Below are positions 34,217 to 47,994 of a DNA stretch of 64,000 nt, piece after piece. This DNA is from Gentiana macrophylla. Lineage: Eukaryota > Streptophyta > Magnoliopsida > Gentianales > Gentianaceae. Made by a program: the position numbers and the translations under genes. The stretch is taken from assembly GCA_026214975.1 (NCBI GenBank), contig CM047806.1:54267947-54331946 (forward strand), read 5' to 3'. Under the pieces are notes generated by a model. It saw only the letters and a program-made list of their open reading frames with translations. It ran no database searches and was not told the origin of the DNA. Position 1 is the first letter of the stretch, and every line of letters starts with the position of its first letter.

Positions 34217-37200
34217 ACTCCCCCACACTTAAACCTTGCTCGTCCCGAGCAAGACAAAACATAATCAAGACTCGAGACATATAAACATTTATGCAACCAT
34301 AAAGCATATTCAATAATTTAGAGGTTCACCCAAGTGTGTGTGCATAGCCATAACAAATTTCCACTAAATCCACACTTGAAATTGATTCAAGCAAAACTAG
34401 CCAACATCCCATTTAGATTAGAAATATAAAAACGATTATAACATGCACCTCACAAAACATACATATTCGAAAAGAATGATAGAGGGTATTTAAGACCTTT
34501 TCTGACATACTCAGAGGATAATCCCTACAATATATCTTTCTGTTTATACTGGGGATAGTTAGAAGATAACTACGGTTTTCAACCATCTTTTCACATTGCC
34601 ATTTGCTAATTTTCTTAAAATTCTCTTAATTACACACGTATAGCATATGCCCTCATTCCCAGCAATAGGAAGTTTCGTGATAACACCCTAGCTGGACTAC
34701 TATCATCAGGCAGTCGGGAGCTATTGAACCTCATAGTGGTATAGGACATTTCGTGATAACGCCCTACCGCACTCAAATCATTGGCAGCTACTTCCGACAC
34801 TTATACATATATATATATATATCTTATTCATATTATTCATCTTAGATTGGTATACAAACCTTAGATTATATCCCTCCTATCACATTCAAACCTTCAGATA
34901 TTCACAGTATGTCATACTTTAATTCTAAACACAAACTATTAAAATTTTCAAAATCCGTATGTACGCAAAGAATCATGCGATAATCATCAAAAAATCTCTA
35001 ATCAAATGGGCATAGCTTTAAAATATAGCTCATCATTTACTATGGCACGTGAAAAATAGTGTCGGGTGAGACATCTAAATTTACTAAATATGCAAAATAT
35101 TGCACCAATGATATAAAAACTCAAATAAAGATATGCCTTTGCTCACTTGGGACAAAACAAACAAATTTTTTTTTAAAATTTAGCACTTTTTCATAGAAAT
35201 ATAATAGTATGGCAAATGAACGTAGATACATAAAACCATTCCCCTCCCCCACACTTAAATTACAACATGTCCTCATGTTGTGCAGAATTAAAAGGAAAAG
35301 ATAAAAGAACTTAGCTGATTGTAGTTCGAAGAAGGGAGCAATTCTGGAAGTGGCCAGAGATCCAATCCAGAAACGCTTGAGGAAGTCGGTAAATAGCACA
35401 AGCGCTATCGACAATATCCTGCACACTTGGAAAAACAAGGAAGTATCTCGGGGAACATAGGGGAAAGATAAGCACATGGTATAATTGCTCAGATGGAAAA
35501 ATCACCACACAGTTAAAACACAGGACATCTAAGCGTCAAACATAAAGCCACAGAAGCTTGTAGAATAATATAGACCACATGTGCAAACAGAAACATCAAA
35601 CTCCAACTAATAATGATAGAGGATTATACATAGAAAAGAAGTCATAGAGATTTTTTCAACTTAAGCCCATCTAAAGAAGGAAATTATACATGGAACATTA
35701 CAAAACAGTAGGGCTAGGTGCAACTACATGAAAAAGATATTACAATGCAATCTACATGATAAAGTGGTTGCATACGGCAAGCCGACAGTAACTACCCTCA
35801 AGAAAAATAAAAGAAAAATAGAAAAACAATGCAACTAGATGACATGCAACTAAATGATATGCAAGAATAAAAGAAAATAAAATAAAGAAAACTAGCCCAC
35901 TCAGTTGCAACACGACATGTATATAATAAACGTCTACCAAATAATGATAGTTTACGATAAACGACAGTACTATTCATTATATGCACGCAGTAGTGACGCG
36001 CCTTAAGACTCATCAAAAGTGATAGCATTATGGAAAACCAACAGTTAGCTATACTAAACAAATATAACTCATAAGAAGACATGGTAGCATACGGAAAACC
36101 GACAGTAGCTACCCATATGAGCTATAAAAATAACAAGAAAGCACATAGGTCTCAAAGCTCACAGGATTCATCACAACGATATGTAGCATACGGAAACCGA
36201 CATTAGCTACTAAACAACAATAAGAACAGTTATAGCATACGAGAACCGACATTAACTATAACATGCATGGATGAATCATGTATATAAAAGTTAATCAATT
36301 ATTTAACATGGGTCGGTAGATGGAAAGAAACCATAACGGTGAAAGAACAGGACATCTACGCATATACAAAAGCCACAGAGGCTCACAATAAAACATCCAT
36401 GTCGAATAATGAAACATGTATATAACGATTAACCAATTATTTAACATGGATTCGTAGATGGAAATATGTAAACATGCTAGTTCAGAACATCTACGTAGAA
36501 ATAATTAGCCATAGAAGCTCCTATAGAAGTATCCACGTCAAATAAAGCATTAAAAATCAAGTCAAGAAAAATTTGGAACCTGAACGTGCGTTCAACATAC
36601 CAAAACGGGCGTTCACAACATATTCAGGGCGGACGGACGTTCACTTACTATGGACGCCCGTCGACTCAAAGAGAAAACACAATGAGACTCGATTGATACC
36701 GAAAACAAAGAAGAACCCAAAAATCATAACCTAATACCATATCATTAAAACAGAAACCCTAGTGTTTATTGAAAACAAAACTATGAAACCTAAATTCACG
36801 TTTCATAAATTGAGTAAAAAACTTTTTGCACATTCTTAACCCAACGGTCATCGAAACACGGCAAAAATAAAAACTCTCAATTTGTGTGACGCTACTCTTA
36901 TTGAAAACTACCTAAAAATATACGGAAACAGAAACCTTAACCTAAACTACGGAAAATTTTAAAACAGAAAAAACAGAAAACCCTAAAAAAACGTGTTGAA
37001 ATCTTCTGAGCCCAAAATGGAAGGGAAAACAGTGGATTTTGACCTCGAAAACGGCATCGAACGGCCTACGGCGTCGGAACGAGCTTTATGAATTCCTACT
37101 CAAAGTTGTGGTTCACCTAATCAAAGGTATGAATTCCTACTTCCGTAAGTAATACGTCTATCAATCTCATCATCTTCCGATCTATAGAGATTAACGCTCT

Positions 37201-38185
37201 CAAAACAAGGTGCAAGATTTATTAGATCTAACAACATAGAGATCTAACCTATCAACTTCCGTTATGTCAAGGTTAAAAGTCTAATCTTTCCTATGGTGAT
37301 CTAAGGTTTACACCGATTTCCATCATACGGTAAACATCAAATAGCAATACATCTTCCGATATCGATTGCATAACAAATAAACAAAGGAAAGATACAAACT
37401 TTAAATTAAACTCACAAGATTATCCAAGAGAGAAATCAAAAACGCTGCTGAAAAGTAACCATGGATGCTCCAGTTCACAGCTTGAAGACCATCAACATGG
37501 ACGAACAAGAACAGAAAAAAGAACGAAAATAAAACCTATCTAACATACCCCACCTCCCAAAAGAAATTGGGCGCCCTAAAACTCCTCTCAATGTTTGTGT
37601 GTCAAGAGGATCGAATTGTGTGTCTTTAGTGTTGGAATCCGCGTGCTATTTATAGATATTTAAGTCGGCCAAGGCTAAGTCGGCGGACGGACGCCCGTCC
37701 CACTTTTTGGGCGCTTTCGTTCGGTCTTGTTGGACTTCCTTCGACGCCCGTCCAGGCCGCGTCCAAACTCTCTCGAATCAACTTTTCACCTGGGCGCCAT
37801 CCACTATTACAGACGCCACCTCGAGGCGACGGAACTTGGCGCCGATTCGCACTCTTTTTCTTCCAAATTCATCTTGATATTCATTCCAACTTCATCTCTA
37901 TCTCTTTCCTTCCATGCAAATCATCACTTGAACATCTTTTAAGCTCCTTTCACCTCATGCAAGCGTACCTACATCACGATAAAAACACGCAAACTGTAGC
38001 ATCTTACATCTAAAGATATTTATCCAATAAAATCACATAATTAGCTCGATTTTGCACTTTAATACTTCTAAAACTCATTTGCTCAATATTTCAATATAAA
38101 GCTCGATTTCTATGAGAAACATACGAATATGGGGAAAATTGATTTAAAATATATCCTTATAAAACGTATAAAATCACCCTTAACA
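34217..38185 (-). repeat. Tandem unit 2
   Basis: This 3969-bp copy of unit 1 follows head to tail and has the same joint between internal region and truncated LTR (around 37081-37105). Most of the unit is near identical to unit 1. Differences cluster in CAG/CTG and CG-rich words and in a short TA run near 34807. Confidence 0.85.
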
Positions 38186-38768
38186 ACTCCCCCACACTTA
38201 AACCTTGCTCGTCCCGAGCAAGACAAAACATAATCAAGACTCGAGACATATAAACATTTATGCAACCATAAAGCATATTCAATAATTTAGAGGTTCACCC
38301 AAGTGTGTGTGCATAGCCATAACAAATTTCCACTAAATCCACACTTGAAATTGATTCAAGCAAAACTAGCCAACATCCCATTTAGATTAGAAATATAAAA
38401 ACGATTATAACATGCACCTCACAAAACATACATATTCGAAAAGAATGATAGAGGTATTTAAGACCTTTTCTGACATACTCAGAGGATAATCCCTACAATA
38501 TATCTTTCAGGTTTATACTTGGGATAGTTAGAAGATAACTACGGTTTTCAACCATCTTTTCACATTGCCATTTGCTAATTTTCTTAAAATTCTCTTAATT
38601 ACACACGATAGCGTATGCCCTCATTCCCAAAGAATAGGATGTTTCGTGATAACACCCTAGCCGACTACTATCATCGAGCGAATGGGAGCTATTGAACCTC
38701 ATAGTGGTATAGGACATTTCATGACATAACGCCTACCGCACTCAAATCATTGGCGCTACTTCAAACAT

Positions 38769-38851
<83 letters not shown>

Positions 38852-41800
38852 TATTCATATTATTCATCTTAGATTGGTATACAAACCTTAGATTATATCC
38901 CTCCTATCACATTCAAACCTTCAGATATTCACGATATGTCATACTTTAATTCTAAACACAAACTATTAAAATTTTCAAAATCCGTATATGCACGCAAAGA
39001 ATCATGCGATAATCATCAAAAATCTCTAATCAAATGGGCATAGCTTTAAAATATAGCTCATCATTTACTATGGCACGTGAAAAATAGTGTCGGGTGAGAC
39101 ATCTAAATTTACTAAATATGCAAAATAATGCACCAATGATATAAAAACTCAAATAAAGATATGCCTTTGCTCACTTGGGACAAAACAAACAAATTTTTTT
39201 TTAAAATTTAGCACTTTTTCATGGAAATATAATAGTATGGAAAATGAACGTAGATACATAAAACCATTCCCCTCCCCCACACTTAAATTACAACATGTCC
39301 TCATGTTGTGCAGAATTAAAAGGAAAAGATAAAAGAACTTAGCTGATTGTAGTTCGAAGAAGGGAGCAATTCTGGAAGTGGCCAGAGATCCAATCCAGAA
39401 ACGCTTGAGGAAGTCGGTAAATAGCACAAGCGCTATCGACAATATCCTGCACACTTGAAAAAACAAGGAAGTATCTCGGGGAAGATAGGGGAAAGATACG
39501 CACATGGTATAATTGCTCAGATGGAAAAATCACCACACAGTTAAAACACAGGACATCTAAGCGTCAAACATAAAGCCACAGAAGCTTGTAGAATAATATA
39601 GACCACATGTGCAAACAGAAACATCAAACTCCAACTAATAATGATAGAGGATTATACATGGAAAAGAAGTCATAGAGATTTTTTCAACTTAAGCCCATAT
39701 AAAGATGGAAATTATACATGGAACATTACAAAACAGTAGGGCTAGGTGCAACTACATGTAAAAGATATTACAATGCAATCTACATGATAAAGTGGTAGCG
39801 TACGGCAAGCCGACAGTAACTACCCTCAAGAAAAATTAAAGAAAAATAGAAAAACAATGCAACTAGATGACATGCAACTAAATGATATGCAAGAATAAAA
39901 GAAAATAAAATAAAGAAAACTAGCCCACTCAGTTGCAACACGACATGTATATAATAAACGTCTACCAAATAATGATAGTTTACGATAAACGACAGTACTA
40001 TTCATTATATGCAGTGTAGACGCGCCTTAAGACTCATCAAAAGTGATAGCATTATGGAAAACCAACAGTTAGCTATACTAAACAAATATAACTCATAAGA
40101 AGACATGGTAGCATACGGAAAACCGACAGTAGCTACCCATATGAGCTACAAAAATAACAAGAAAGCACATAGGTCTCAAAGCTCACAGGATTCATCACAA
40201 CGATATGTAGCATACGGAAACCGACATTAGCTACTAAACAACAATAAGAACAGTTATAGCATACGAGAACCGACATTAACTATAACATGCATGGATGAAT
40301 CATGTATATAAAAGTTAATCAATTATTTAACATGGGTCGGTAGATGGAAAGAAACCATAACGGTGAAAGAACAGGACATCTACGCATATACAAAGGCCAC
40401 AGAGGCTCACAATAAAACATCCATGTCGAATAATGAAACATGTATATAACGATTAACCAATTATTTAACATGGATTCGTAGATGGAAATATGTAAACATG
40501 CTAGTTCAGAACATCTACGTAGAAATAATTAGCCACAGAAGCTCCTATAGAAGTATCCACGTCAAATAAAGCATTAAAAATCAAGTCAAGAAAAATTTGG
40601 AACCTGAACGTGCGTTCAACATACCAAAACGGGCGTTCACAACATATTCAAGGCGGACGGACGTTCACTTACTATGGGCGCCCGTCGACTCAAAGCAGAA
40701 AACACAAGCAGACTTCGATTGATACCAGAAAAAGCAAAGAAAGAACCCTAAAATCATAACCTAATACCATATCATTAAAACAGAAACCCTAGTGTTTATT
40801 GAAAACAAAACTATGAAACCTAAATTCACGTTTCATAAATTGAGTAAAAAACTTTTTGCACATTCTTAACCCAACGGTCATCGAAACACGGCAAAAATAA
40901 AAACTCTCAATTTGTGTGACGCTACTCTTATTGAAAACTACCTAAAAATATACGGAAACAGAAACCTTAACCTAAACTACGGAAAATTTTAAAACAGAAA
41001 AAACAGAAAACCCTAAAAAAAACGTGTTGAAAAATGGAAGGGAAAACAGTGGATTTTGACCTCGAAAACGGCATCGAACGGCCTACGGCGTCGGAACGAG
41101 CTTTATGAATTCCTACTCAAAGTTGTGGTTCACCTAATCAAAGGTATGAATTCCTACTTCCGTAAGTAATACGTCTATCAATCTCATCATCTTCCGATCT
41201 ATAGAGATTAACGCTCTCAAAACAAGGTGCAAGATTTATTAGATCTAACAACCTAGAGATCTAACCTATCAACTTCCGTTATGTCAAGGTTAAAAGTCTA
41301 ATCTTTCCTATGGTGATCTAAGGTTTACACCGATTTCCATCATACGGTAAACATCAAATAGCAATACATCTTCCGATATCGATTGCATAACAAATAAACA
41401 AAGGAAAGATACAAACTTTAAATTAAACTCACAAGATTATCCAAGAGAGAAATCAAAACGCAGCTGCTGAAAAGTAACCATGGATGCTCAGGTTCACGGC
41501 TTGAAGACCATCAACATGGACGAACAAGAACAGAAAAAAGAACGAAAATAAAACCTAATCTAACACCACCCCACCTCCCAAAAAAATTTGGGGCGCCTAA
41601 AACTCCTCTCTAATGTTTGTGTGTCAAGAGGATCGAATTGTGTGTCTTTAGGTTGGAATCTGCGTGCTATTTATAGATATTTAAGTCGGCCAAGGCTAAG
41701 TCGGCGGACGGACGCCCGCCCACTTCTTTGGGCGCTGCGTTAGGTCTTGTTGGACTTCCTTCAGACGCCCGTCCAGGCTGCGTCCAAACTCTCTCGAATC

Positions 41801-42207
41801 AACTTTTCAGCTGGGCGCGCCATCCACTATTACGACGCCACCTCAGGTCGACGGAACTTGGGCGCCGATTCGGACTCTTTTCTTCCAAATTCATCTTGAT
41901 ATTCATTCCAACTTCATCTCTATCTCTTTCCTTCCATGCAAATCATCACTTGAACATCTTTTAAGCTCCTTTCACCTCATGCAAGCATACCTACATCACG
42001 ATAAAAACACGCAAACTGTAGCATCTTACATCTAAAGATATTTATCCAATAAAATCACATAATTAGCTCGATTTTGCACTTTAATACTTCTAAAACTCAT
42101 TTGCTCAATATTTCAATATAAAGCTCGATTTCTATGAGAAACATACGATTATGGGGAAAATTGATATAAAATATATCCTTATAAAACGTATAAAATCACC
42201 CTTAACA
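38186..42207 (-). repeat. Tandem unit 3
   Basis: The 4022-bp third copy has the same internal-LTR joint, near 41101-41125. It is longer than the others mainly because of the TA run at 38774-38849. It lacks a few bases just before the joint (near 41030) compared with units 1 and 2. Confidence 0.85.
38774..38849. repeat. (TA)n microsatellite
   Basis: About 38 TA dinucleotides occupy a position where units 1 and 2 have only six to eight. The expansion is specific to unit 3. Confidence 0.9.
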
Positions 42208-44970
42208 ACTCCCCCACACTTAAACCTTGCTCGTCCCGAGCAAGACAAAACATAATCAAGACTCGAGACATATAAACATTTATGCAACCATAAAGCATAT
42301 TCAATAATTTAGAGGTTCACCCAAGTGTGTGTGCATAGCCATAACAAATTTCCACTAAATCCACACTTGAAATTGATTCAAGCAAAACTAGCCAACATCC
42401 CATTTAGATTAGAAATATAAAAACGATTATAACATGCACCTCACAAAACATACATATTCGAAAAAAATGATAGAGGGTATTTAAGACCTTTTCCGACATA
42501 CTCAGAGGATAATCCCTACAACATATCTTTCAGTTTATACTGGGGATAAGATCGACGATAACTATGTCTTTCGTTTAATTCATATCACTATTCTCATAAG
42601 TTGATTTAATTATTCCACTTAAACACACATTAGAATGAGCTATTGCCCTCATAGCAGAATATATAGGACATTTCCGCTAATCCCTACCTACTCCAATCAT
42701 AAGGCGACTTTTTTTCTAACTGTCGTGAGCTTTTGGTCATCATAGTGGAATAGGACATTCGTGGTATGACCTACCTCACTCAAATCATCGACCAGCTTTC
42801 GACACACACATTTATAATTTAAAACAACTTCACTTATTCACTTCATTTCAAAAGCGCAATAGTTACGTTTCATTTATCACATTCAAACCTTCAGATATTC
42901 ACAGTATGTCATACTCCAATTCTAAACACAAACTATTAAAATTTTCAAAATTCGTATGGAAGCAAAGAATCATGCGATAATCATCAAAAATCTCTAATCA
43001 AATGGGTATGGCTTAAAAACATAGCTCATCATCTACTATGGCACGTGAAAAATAGTGTCGGGTGAAACAACTAAATTTACTAAATATGCGAATCAAAGAT
43101 CAATGATTATAAACATCGAACAAAGACATGCAATGCTCACTCGGGACAAAACAAAAATCTTAAAATTAAGCACTTTTCATAGAAATAAAATAGAAATTGA
43201 GCAAACGACTCATAGATACATATAAACCATCCTCTCCCCCACACTTAGATTGCAACTTGTCCTCAAGTTGTGCAGAAATAATAAATTAGAGAACTTAGTC
43301 GATTGGATCTTTGGCAATTCCGGAAAAATCGGTAAAACCAAAATTGTTTGCATAGCTCATGAGATCGTGGAGCATCACAGTAAACCGAATTCATCGTGAA
43401 AGTGCACAATAGCTATCAAAAATATCCTGCAGACTTGATCGGTGCAAAAGAGTCTACGGGGAAAAGAAAAGATTACATATATAAAGCACATGGAAAAGGA
43501 GATATAGAGATATTTCAAATTTAAGCTCATATAACGATGGAATACATATACATGGAACATTACACAACAATGGCTAGGTGCAACTACATGAAAATATACT
43601 ACAATGCAGCCTACATGATATGCAATCCTAAAAATAAAATAAATAAAAAATAAATTACAGCAAGCTCAGCCGAGCAAGTTGAGAGGACAACCTACAAAGT
43701 GACTACGGCCTATCACGAAACTAAAAATAAAGAAAACGAGGTAGTATTACGAGCCGAAGCGAGCTAACTACGCTCAAGAAAAAAAAGAAAAATAAAACAA
43801 AAATAAAAACAATGCAACTAGATGACATGCAACTAAATGATATGCATCTAAATGATATGCAAAAATAAAAGAAAATAAAAGAAAGAAAACTAGCCCACTA
43901 ATTAGCAATGTGACATGTATATAATAAACGTCTACCAAATAATGACAGGTTACGATAAACGACAGTACTGTTCATTACATGCAGTGTAGACGCGCTTTAA
44001 GATAAACGACAGTACTGTTCATTACATAGCATTATGGAAAACCAACAGTTAGCTATTCTAAACAGATATAACTCATATGGACTGGACGTAGCATACGGAA
44101 AACCGGCGATAGCTACCCATATGAGTTACAAAACAACAAGGAAGCACATAAGTCTCAAAGCTTAAAAGATTCATCACGGTATGTAGCATACGAAACCGAC
44201 ATTAGCTACTAATTAACACGAAGACCGGTTATAGCATACGAGAACCGATAAGAATTATAACTTGCATGGATGAATCATGTAAATAAAAAAATTAATCAAT
44301 TATTCAACATGGATTCATAGATGGAAAGGTGTAAACATGCAAGTTCAGATCATCTACGTAAAAACAATTAGCCGCAGAAGCTCAAATTAAAGTATCCATA
44401 TCAAATAAAGCATTAAAAATCAAATTGAGAAGAAATCTGGAACCTGGACTGGCGTTCACTAATTCAAACGGGCGTTTAGATATATGGACGTCCGTCTGGT
44501 TCTTGAAAACGAAACGTAGCGATACGTTTTGAACGGACGAGCGTCCAACAAACCGGATGCTCGTTTACTCAAGATGTTAGGGGCTCGGGCGGGCGTCCAA
44601 TAAACCAGGCGCCTTCGTCCATACAACGAATATGCATAGAAACGGCAGGAAAATAACAGAAAACCCTAACTATAAACCCTAATTAACTTAGAAGATCATC
44701 ATACATCAAAAACGCAGGCAGCCACATAAAATTCTAGCACATGGGTTAGACTAGGTAACAACTAAACACAAACTTCACGTAAAACAGATTGAGTAAAAAA
44801 CTTTTGCACATTCTTAACCCTACGGTCATCGAAACACGGCAAAATAAAAACTCTCAATCTATTCGACGCTACTTTTATTGAAAGAATACAAAAATAAATC
44901 GTAACAAAATCGAAAAATTAATTCAATTAGATTCAACAAAACACCGATTCCCCGGAAACGGCGCCACTTT
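42208..44970 (-). other. Hybrid internal region with primer site
   Basis: The first 340 bp or so (42208-42545) match the tandem units. Beyond that the sequence follows the nested family B element instead, for example the inner purine module at 43236-43270 with an AACTTG/CAAGTT stem like 23247-23262. Palindrome pairs lie at 44449-44632. A primer site is at 44949-44966, with one mismatch to the tRNA-Asp 18-mer (TTTCC for TTGCC). No coding sequence is seen. Confidence 0.7.
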
Positions 44971-46457
44971 TGTTGAATGGAGATTTTGCATCATTAAAAC
45001 AAAAGAAAATTTATAAACCTATACTACCATGCAAAAGTACCTCCTAACCGGCCGAATACCGGGTAGTTGCTAGTAAAGTTGGATAAGTACGGGTATCGAT
45101 CCTCAGGGAAAAGGGATGTTGAATCTAATCTAATTAATTCTCTCAATTGTTACTAACGAAAACAAATAAACGAAGAACTAACAAATAAACTCATAGAACA
45201 AGTAAACTAAATCTAAACTAGAACAAATAATAAAAACCTAAACTAAGGATACATGGGATCAAACATCATACAAACCAAGTGATTTCAATCCTAGTTCATC
45301 TCATGATTTTAATTCAAATTGTGGTTTCACCTTTACACGAGATACAAATTCCTAATTCCTTAGTGAATCTATTTCTCAAGCTATGAATCCCTAATTCCTT
45401 AGTGAATTCAATTATCGATCTCTCCTCTTCCGAATGTTGAGATCGATTTTCAATACAAAACGAAGGTGTAGATTCAGGTTAACTCTCGTATTTTAGAATC
45501 TAACAACCTAGATAATTAACCGATTAACTTGTCATCATTAATGATTAAAAATCCTATCTTTCTATGGTGATCTAGTGTTTACGCAACTATCGTATTGTAA
45601 AACATCAATAGCAAACTAATCTTTCGATCTAATTCACATGGCATCTTAAATTGCATAGAAAAATACAAAATAAATCAAGATCATGAAAATAAACGAAGAT
45701 CGAATAAATCAAAAAGATGAACTCACATAGTTTGTACAATGGATGATCTCCATGAATCACAAACGAAAAAGAAGAAGAAAAACGACGTCCTAATCTAACC
45801 TCGGATCACCCGAGCACAAGGCTCGGGTGACCGCCTTGAACTCAAAAGTGCGGCTGCTCGCTTGTGAAAATTCGTGTATGAGAAAATATGGTATGATTAG
45901 GTTTTACATAAGGGCTGTATTTATAGAGGATAGAGGCGGTTTGGCTTAAGTCGGCGTTGGACGCCCGTTTATGATTATGAACGCCCGTTCGGACAGCGTC
46001 TGAACTCTCTGATCCAATTCTTGACTCAACGCTGGTTTAGCTTTTAAACGCCCGATTTAGGCCTTGGGCGCCTTCGTCCATTGATCTTGGGCGCCACCCA
46101 ATGATCAAACTTGATAATTCCATCTTTATCTTGATTTATTTATTTCCTTATCCCTTCCAATCTTCCATAACTTTGATTGATCCTCCCTCATCTCGAAATT
46201 AGCTCTTTAGGATCACCTTTTCCACCATCAATGAGTATCTACAAGAATAGGAAAACATACCAAAGCGTAACGTATTTCCAAAATAACATAAAATCATCAA
46301 TTACGAACATAAATCGTTACGTTTTGAGATTTAACTATTAAAAATATCATTTGCTCAATATTTCAATATAAAGCTCGATTTATATATAAATCATACGAAT
46401 ATGGGGGAAAGTGATATAAAATATATCCTTATAAAACGTATAAAATCACCCTTAACA
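44971..46457 (-). repeat. Family B-like LTR, inverted, 5' end of the array element
   Basis: This 1487-bp reverse-oriented LTR is next to the primer site. The end beside the primer site resembles family B (ATGCAAAATCTC...CAACA). The R-region hairpin of family B recurs at about 45804-45835. GGACG-type palindromes at 45957-46100 are more like families A and C. It differs from the partner LTR at 28813, so the minus-strand element has mismatched ends. Confidence 0.75.
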
Positions 46458-46459
46458 GT

Positions 46460-47994
46460 TGTGCTAATGTTGTTATAACGCTATATTCTATGATATTTTT
46501 CCCCGTATTTGTACTAAATTGCATAAGAAACGTGTGTTTAATGGAAATATTGAGTAAATGATATTTCAAAAGAGTTAATCGCAAAATAGGTTGATTTATG
46601 TGCTTTAATTATGTTTTTACGATTATTTGGGCGATATTAAATTTTGTGGTGTTTTTATATGATGTAGATACATTTTTCAAGGCTCAAATGATGATCAAAA
46701 GAGATAAGAGTCGAAATATATGGTGATTAAAAGAGATAATGAAGGAATTGACAAGATGAAAAGAGATAGAGATCAAAGAAATCAAGATTCGAACATTTGG
46801 ACTGGCGTCCAGAATCTCCGTCCAGTGGACGGGCGTCTGGTGAATGGACGAGCGTCCAGGGATGGAAAGTTGATTCAGGAAGTTTGGACGCTGGTATGGA
46901 CGCTGAATGGACGAGCGTCTGGTCATGACTCGGCCCGATTTGAAGTTCATATGAAGAGTGGACGGGCGTTCACCTATCCAGACGGGCGTCCGGTAGCCGA
47001 CTTGCTGAAACCGACTTTAAAATCTATATATAGTCGGCTGTTTCTCCACACAAAAGGGACCATACCCTCATTATTCAAAACCCTAAACCTAGGGGCGGCT
47101 TTAGGCTGCGTTTTTCTTCCTTTTATTCCAGTTTTTATGCACTTTAGATCTAGATTAAACTAGTTACTTTTTATGTACTATTTCTGCAAATTTGAGTTGC
47201 TGAGGATGTTCAGAGGCTAAAAGCTTCATCAAACGAGTATTGTGAAGCCATCCAACGATTGTTGATTTCGTTTTCTTCGGTTGTACTGTGAGTTTTTATT
47301 TAAAGGTTGTTTCGTATTCATGTTTATTACGTTTAATTGCTTTTACATCGGAAGATATGCATGTGTGATTGTTTATTGTTGATGGAAATCTTAATAAACC
47401 CTAGATCATCATGAATAAGAATAGTAATTTGAATCTATCATAACGGAAGTTAATAGGTTTAATTGCTAGATAATAAACGTAAAGTTTGCACCTTTGGTTA
47501 GAAAACGCGTTAATCTTACATCGGAAGATAATAGATTAATAGATGAACTTTCTAAGGAATTAGGGTTCATGTTTAGATAAGGTGAGTCACAACCTAGGTA
47601 AAAACCACAATATAATCGAGATAGGAAATCAATGCTTGTTGGATAGGTGGATCGATCCTCGTTTGTTCATTACACACTTGATTTAAACCCTTAAAACTTG
47701 AATTTGTTTAATTAGTTTATCTCAAATTAGTTTAGTTAAAGGTTCGCAACCCGTATTCTTCCTAGCTTTGGATTACATCCTCTGTCTAGTTTTATTTTCT
47801 GTTTTGTTTTGTTTCATTCGCTGTTTAGTTTAGTAATCGTGACATAAGTTAGTTAGTTAAACAAAAACTAGGGTTAGCAATCGTTTAGTTCCCCGTAAGA
47901 TCGACCCAGCATTAACCACTATTACTACGATCCTTATACTTGAGGTTAACCGGATTATTACTTGTTTATTTTGTGTTGATAAAAATCCGTGACA
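46460..47994 (+). repeat. Family C LTR at the right end of the block
   Basis: This is the same LTR as the solo copy at 4619-6174, in opposite orientation. Its first 15-20 bases are altered (GTGCTAATGTTG in place of the normal start), and from 46476 the match is close. It ends CCGTGACA at 47994 followed by the CCATG duplication. The TATA box is at 47023-47033, and clear GGACG palindromes lie at 46797-46992. An open stretch across the palindromes is not a gene. Confidence 0.8.

Larger units (their letters stand above)
8887..47994 (+). mobile_element. 39.1-kb composite gypsy block in copia RT (CCATG duplication)
   Basis: The block begins with an LTR start (TGTTAAGG, 8887) and ends with an LTR end (CCGTGACA, 47994). 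It is flanked by CCATG at 8882-8886 and 47995-47999. Removing it restores a continuous copia reverse transcriptase frame on the minus strand. Inside are an Athila element with gag and pol, a nested non-autonomous element, an inverted tandem array and two further LTRs. The two terminal LTRs belong to related but clearly different families (A at left, C at right), which a simple insertion would not produce. Later internal rearrangement or a hybrid insertion is inferred. Confidence 0.75.
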
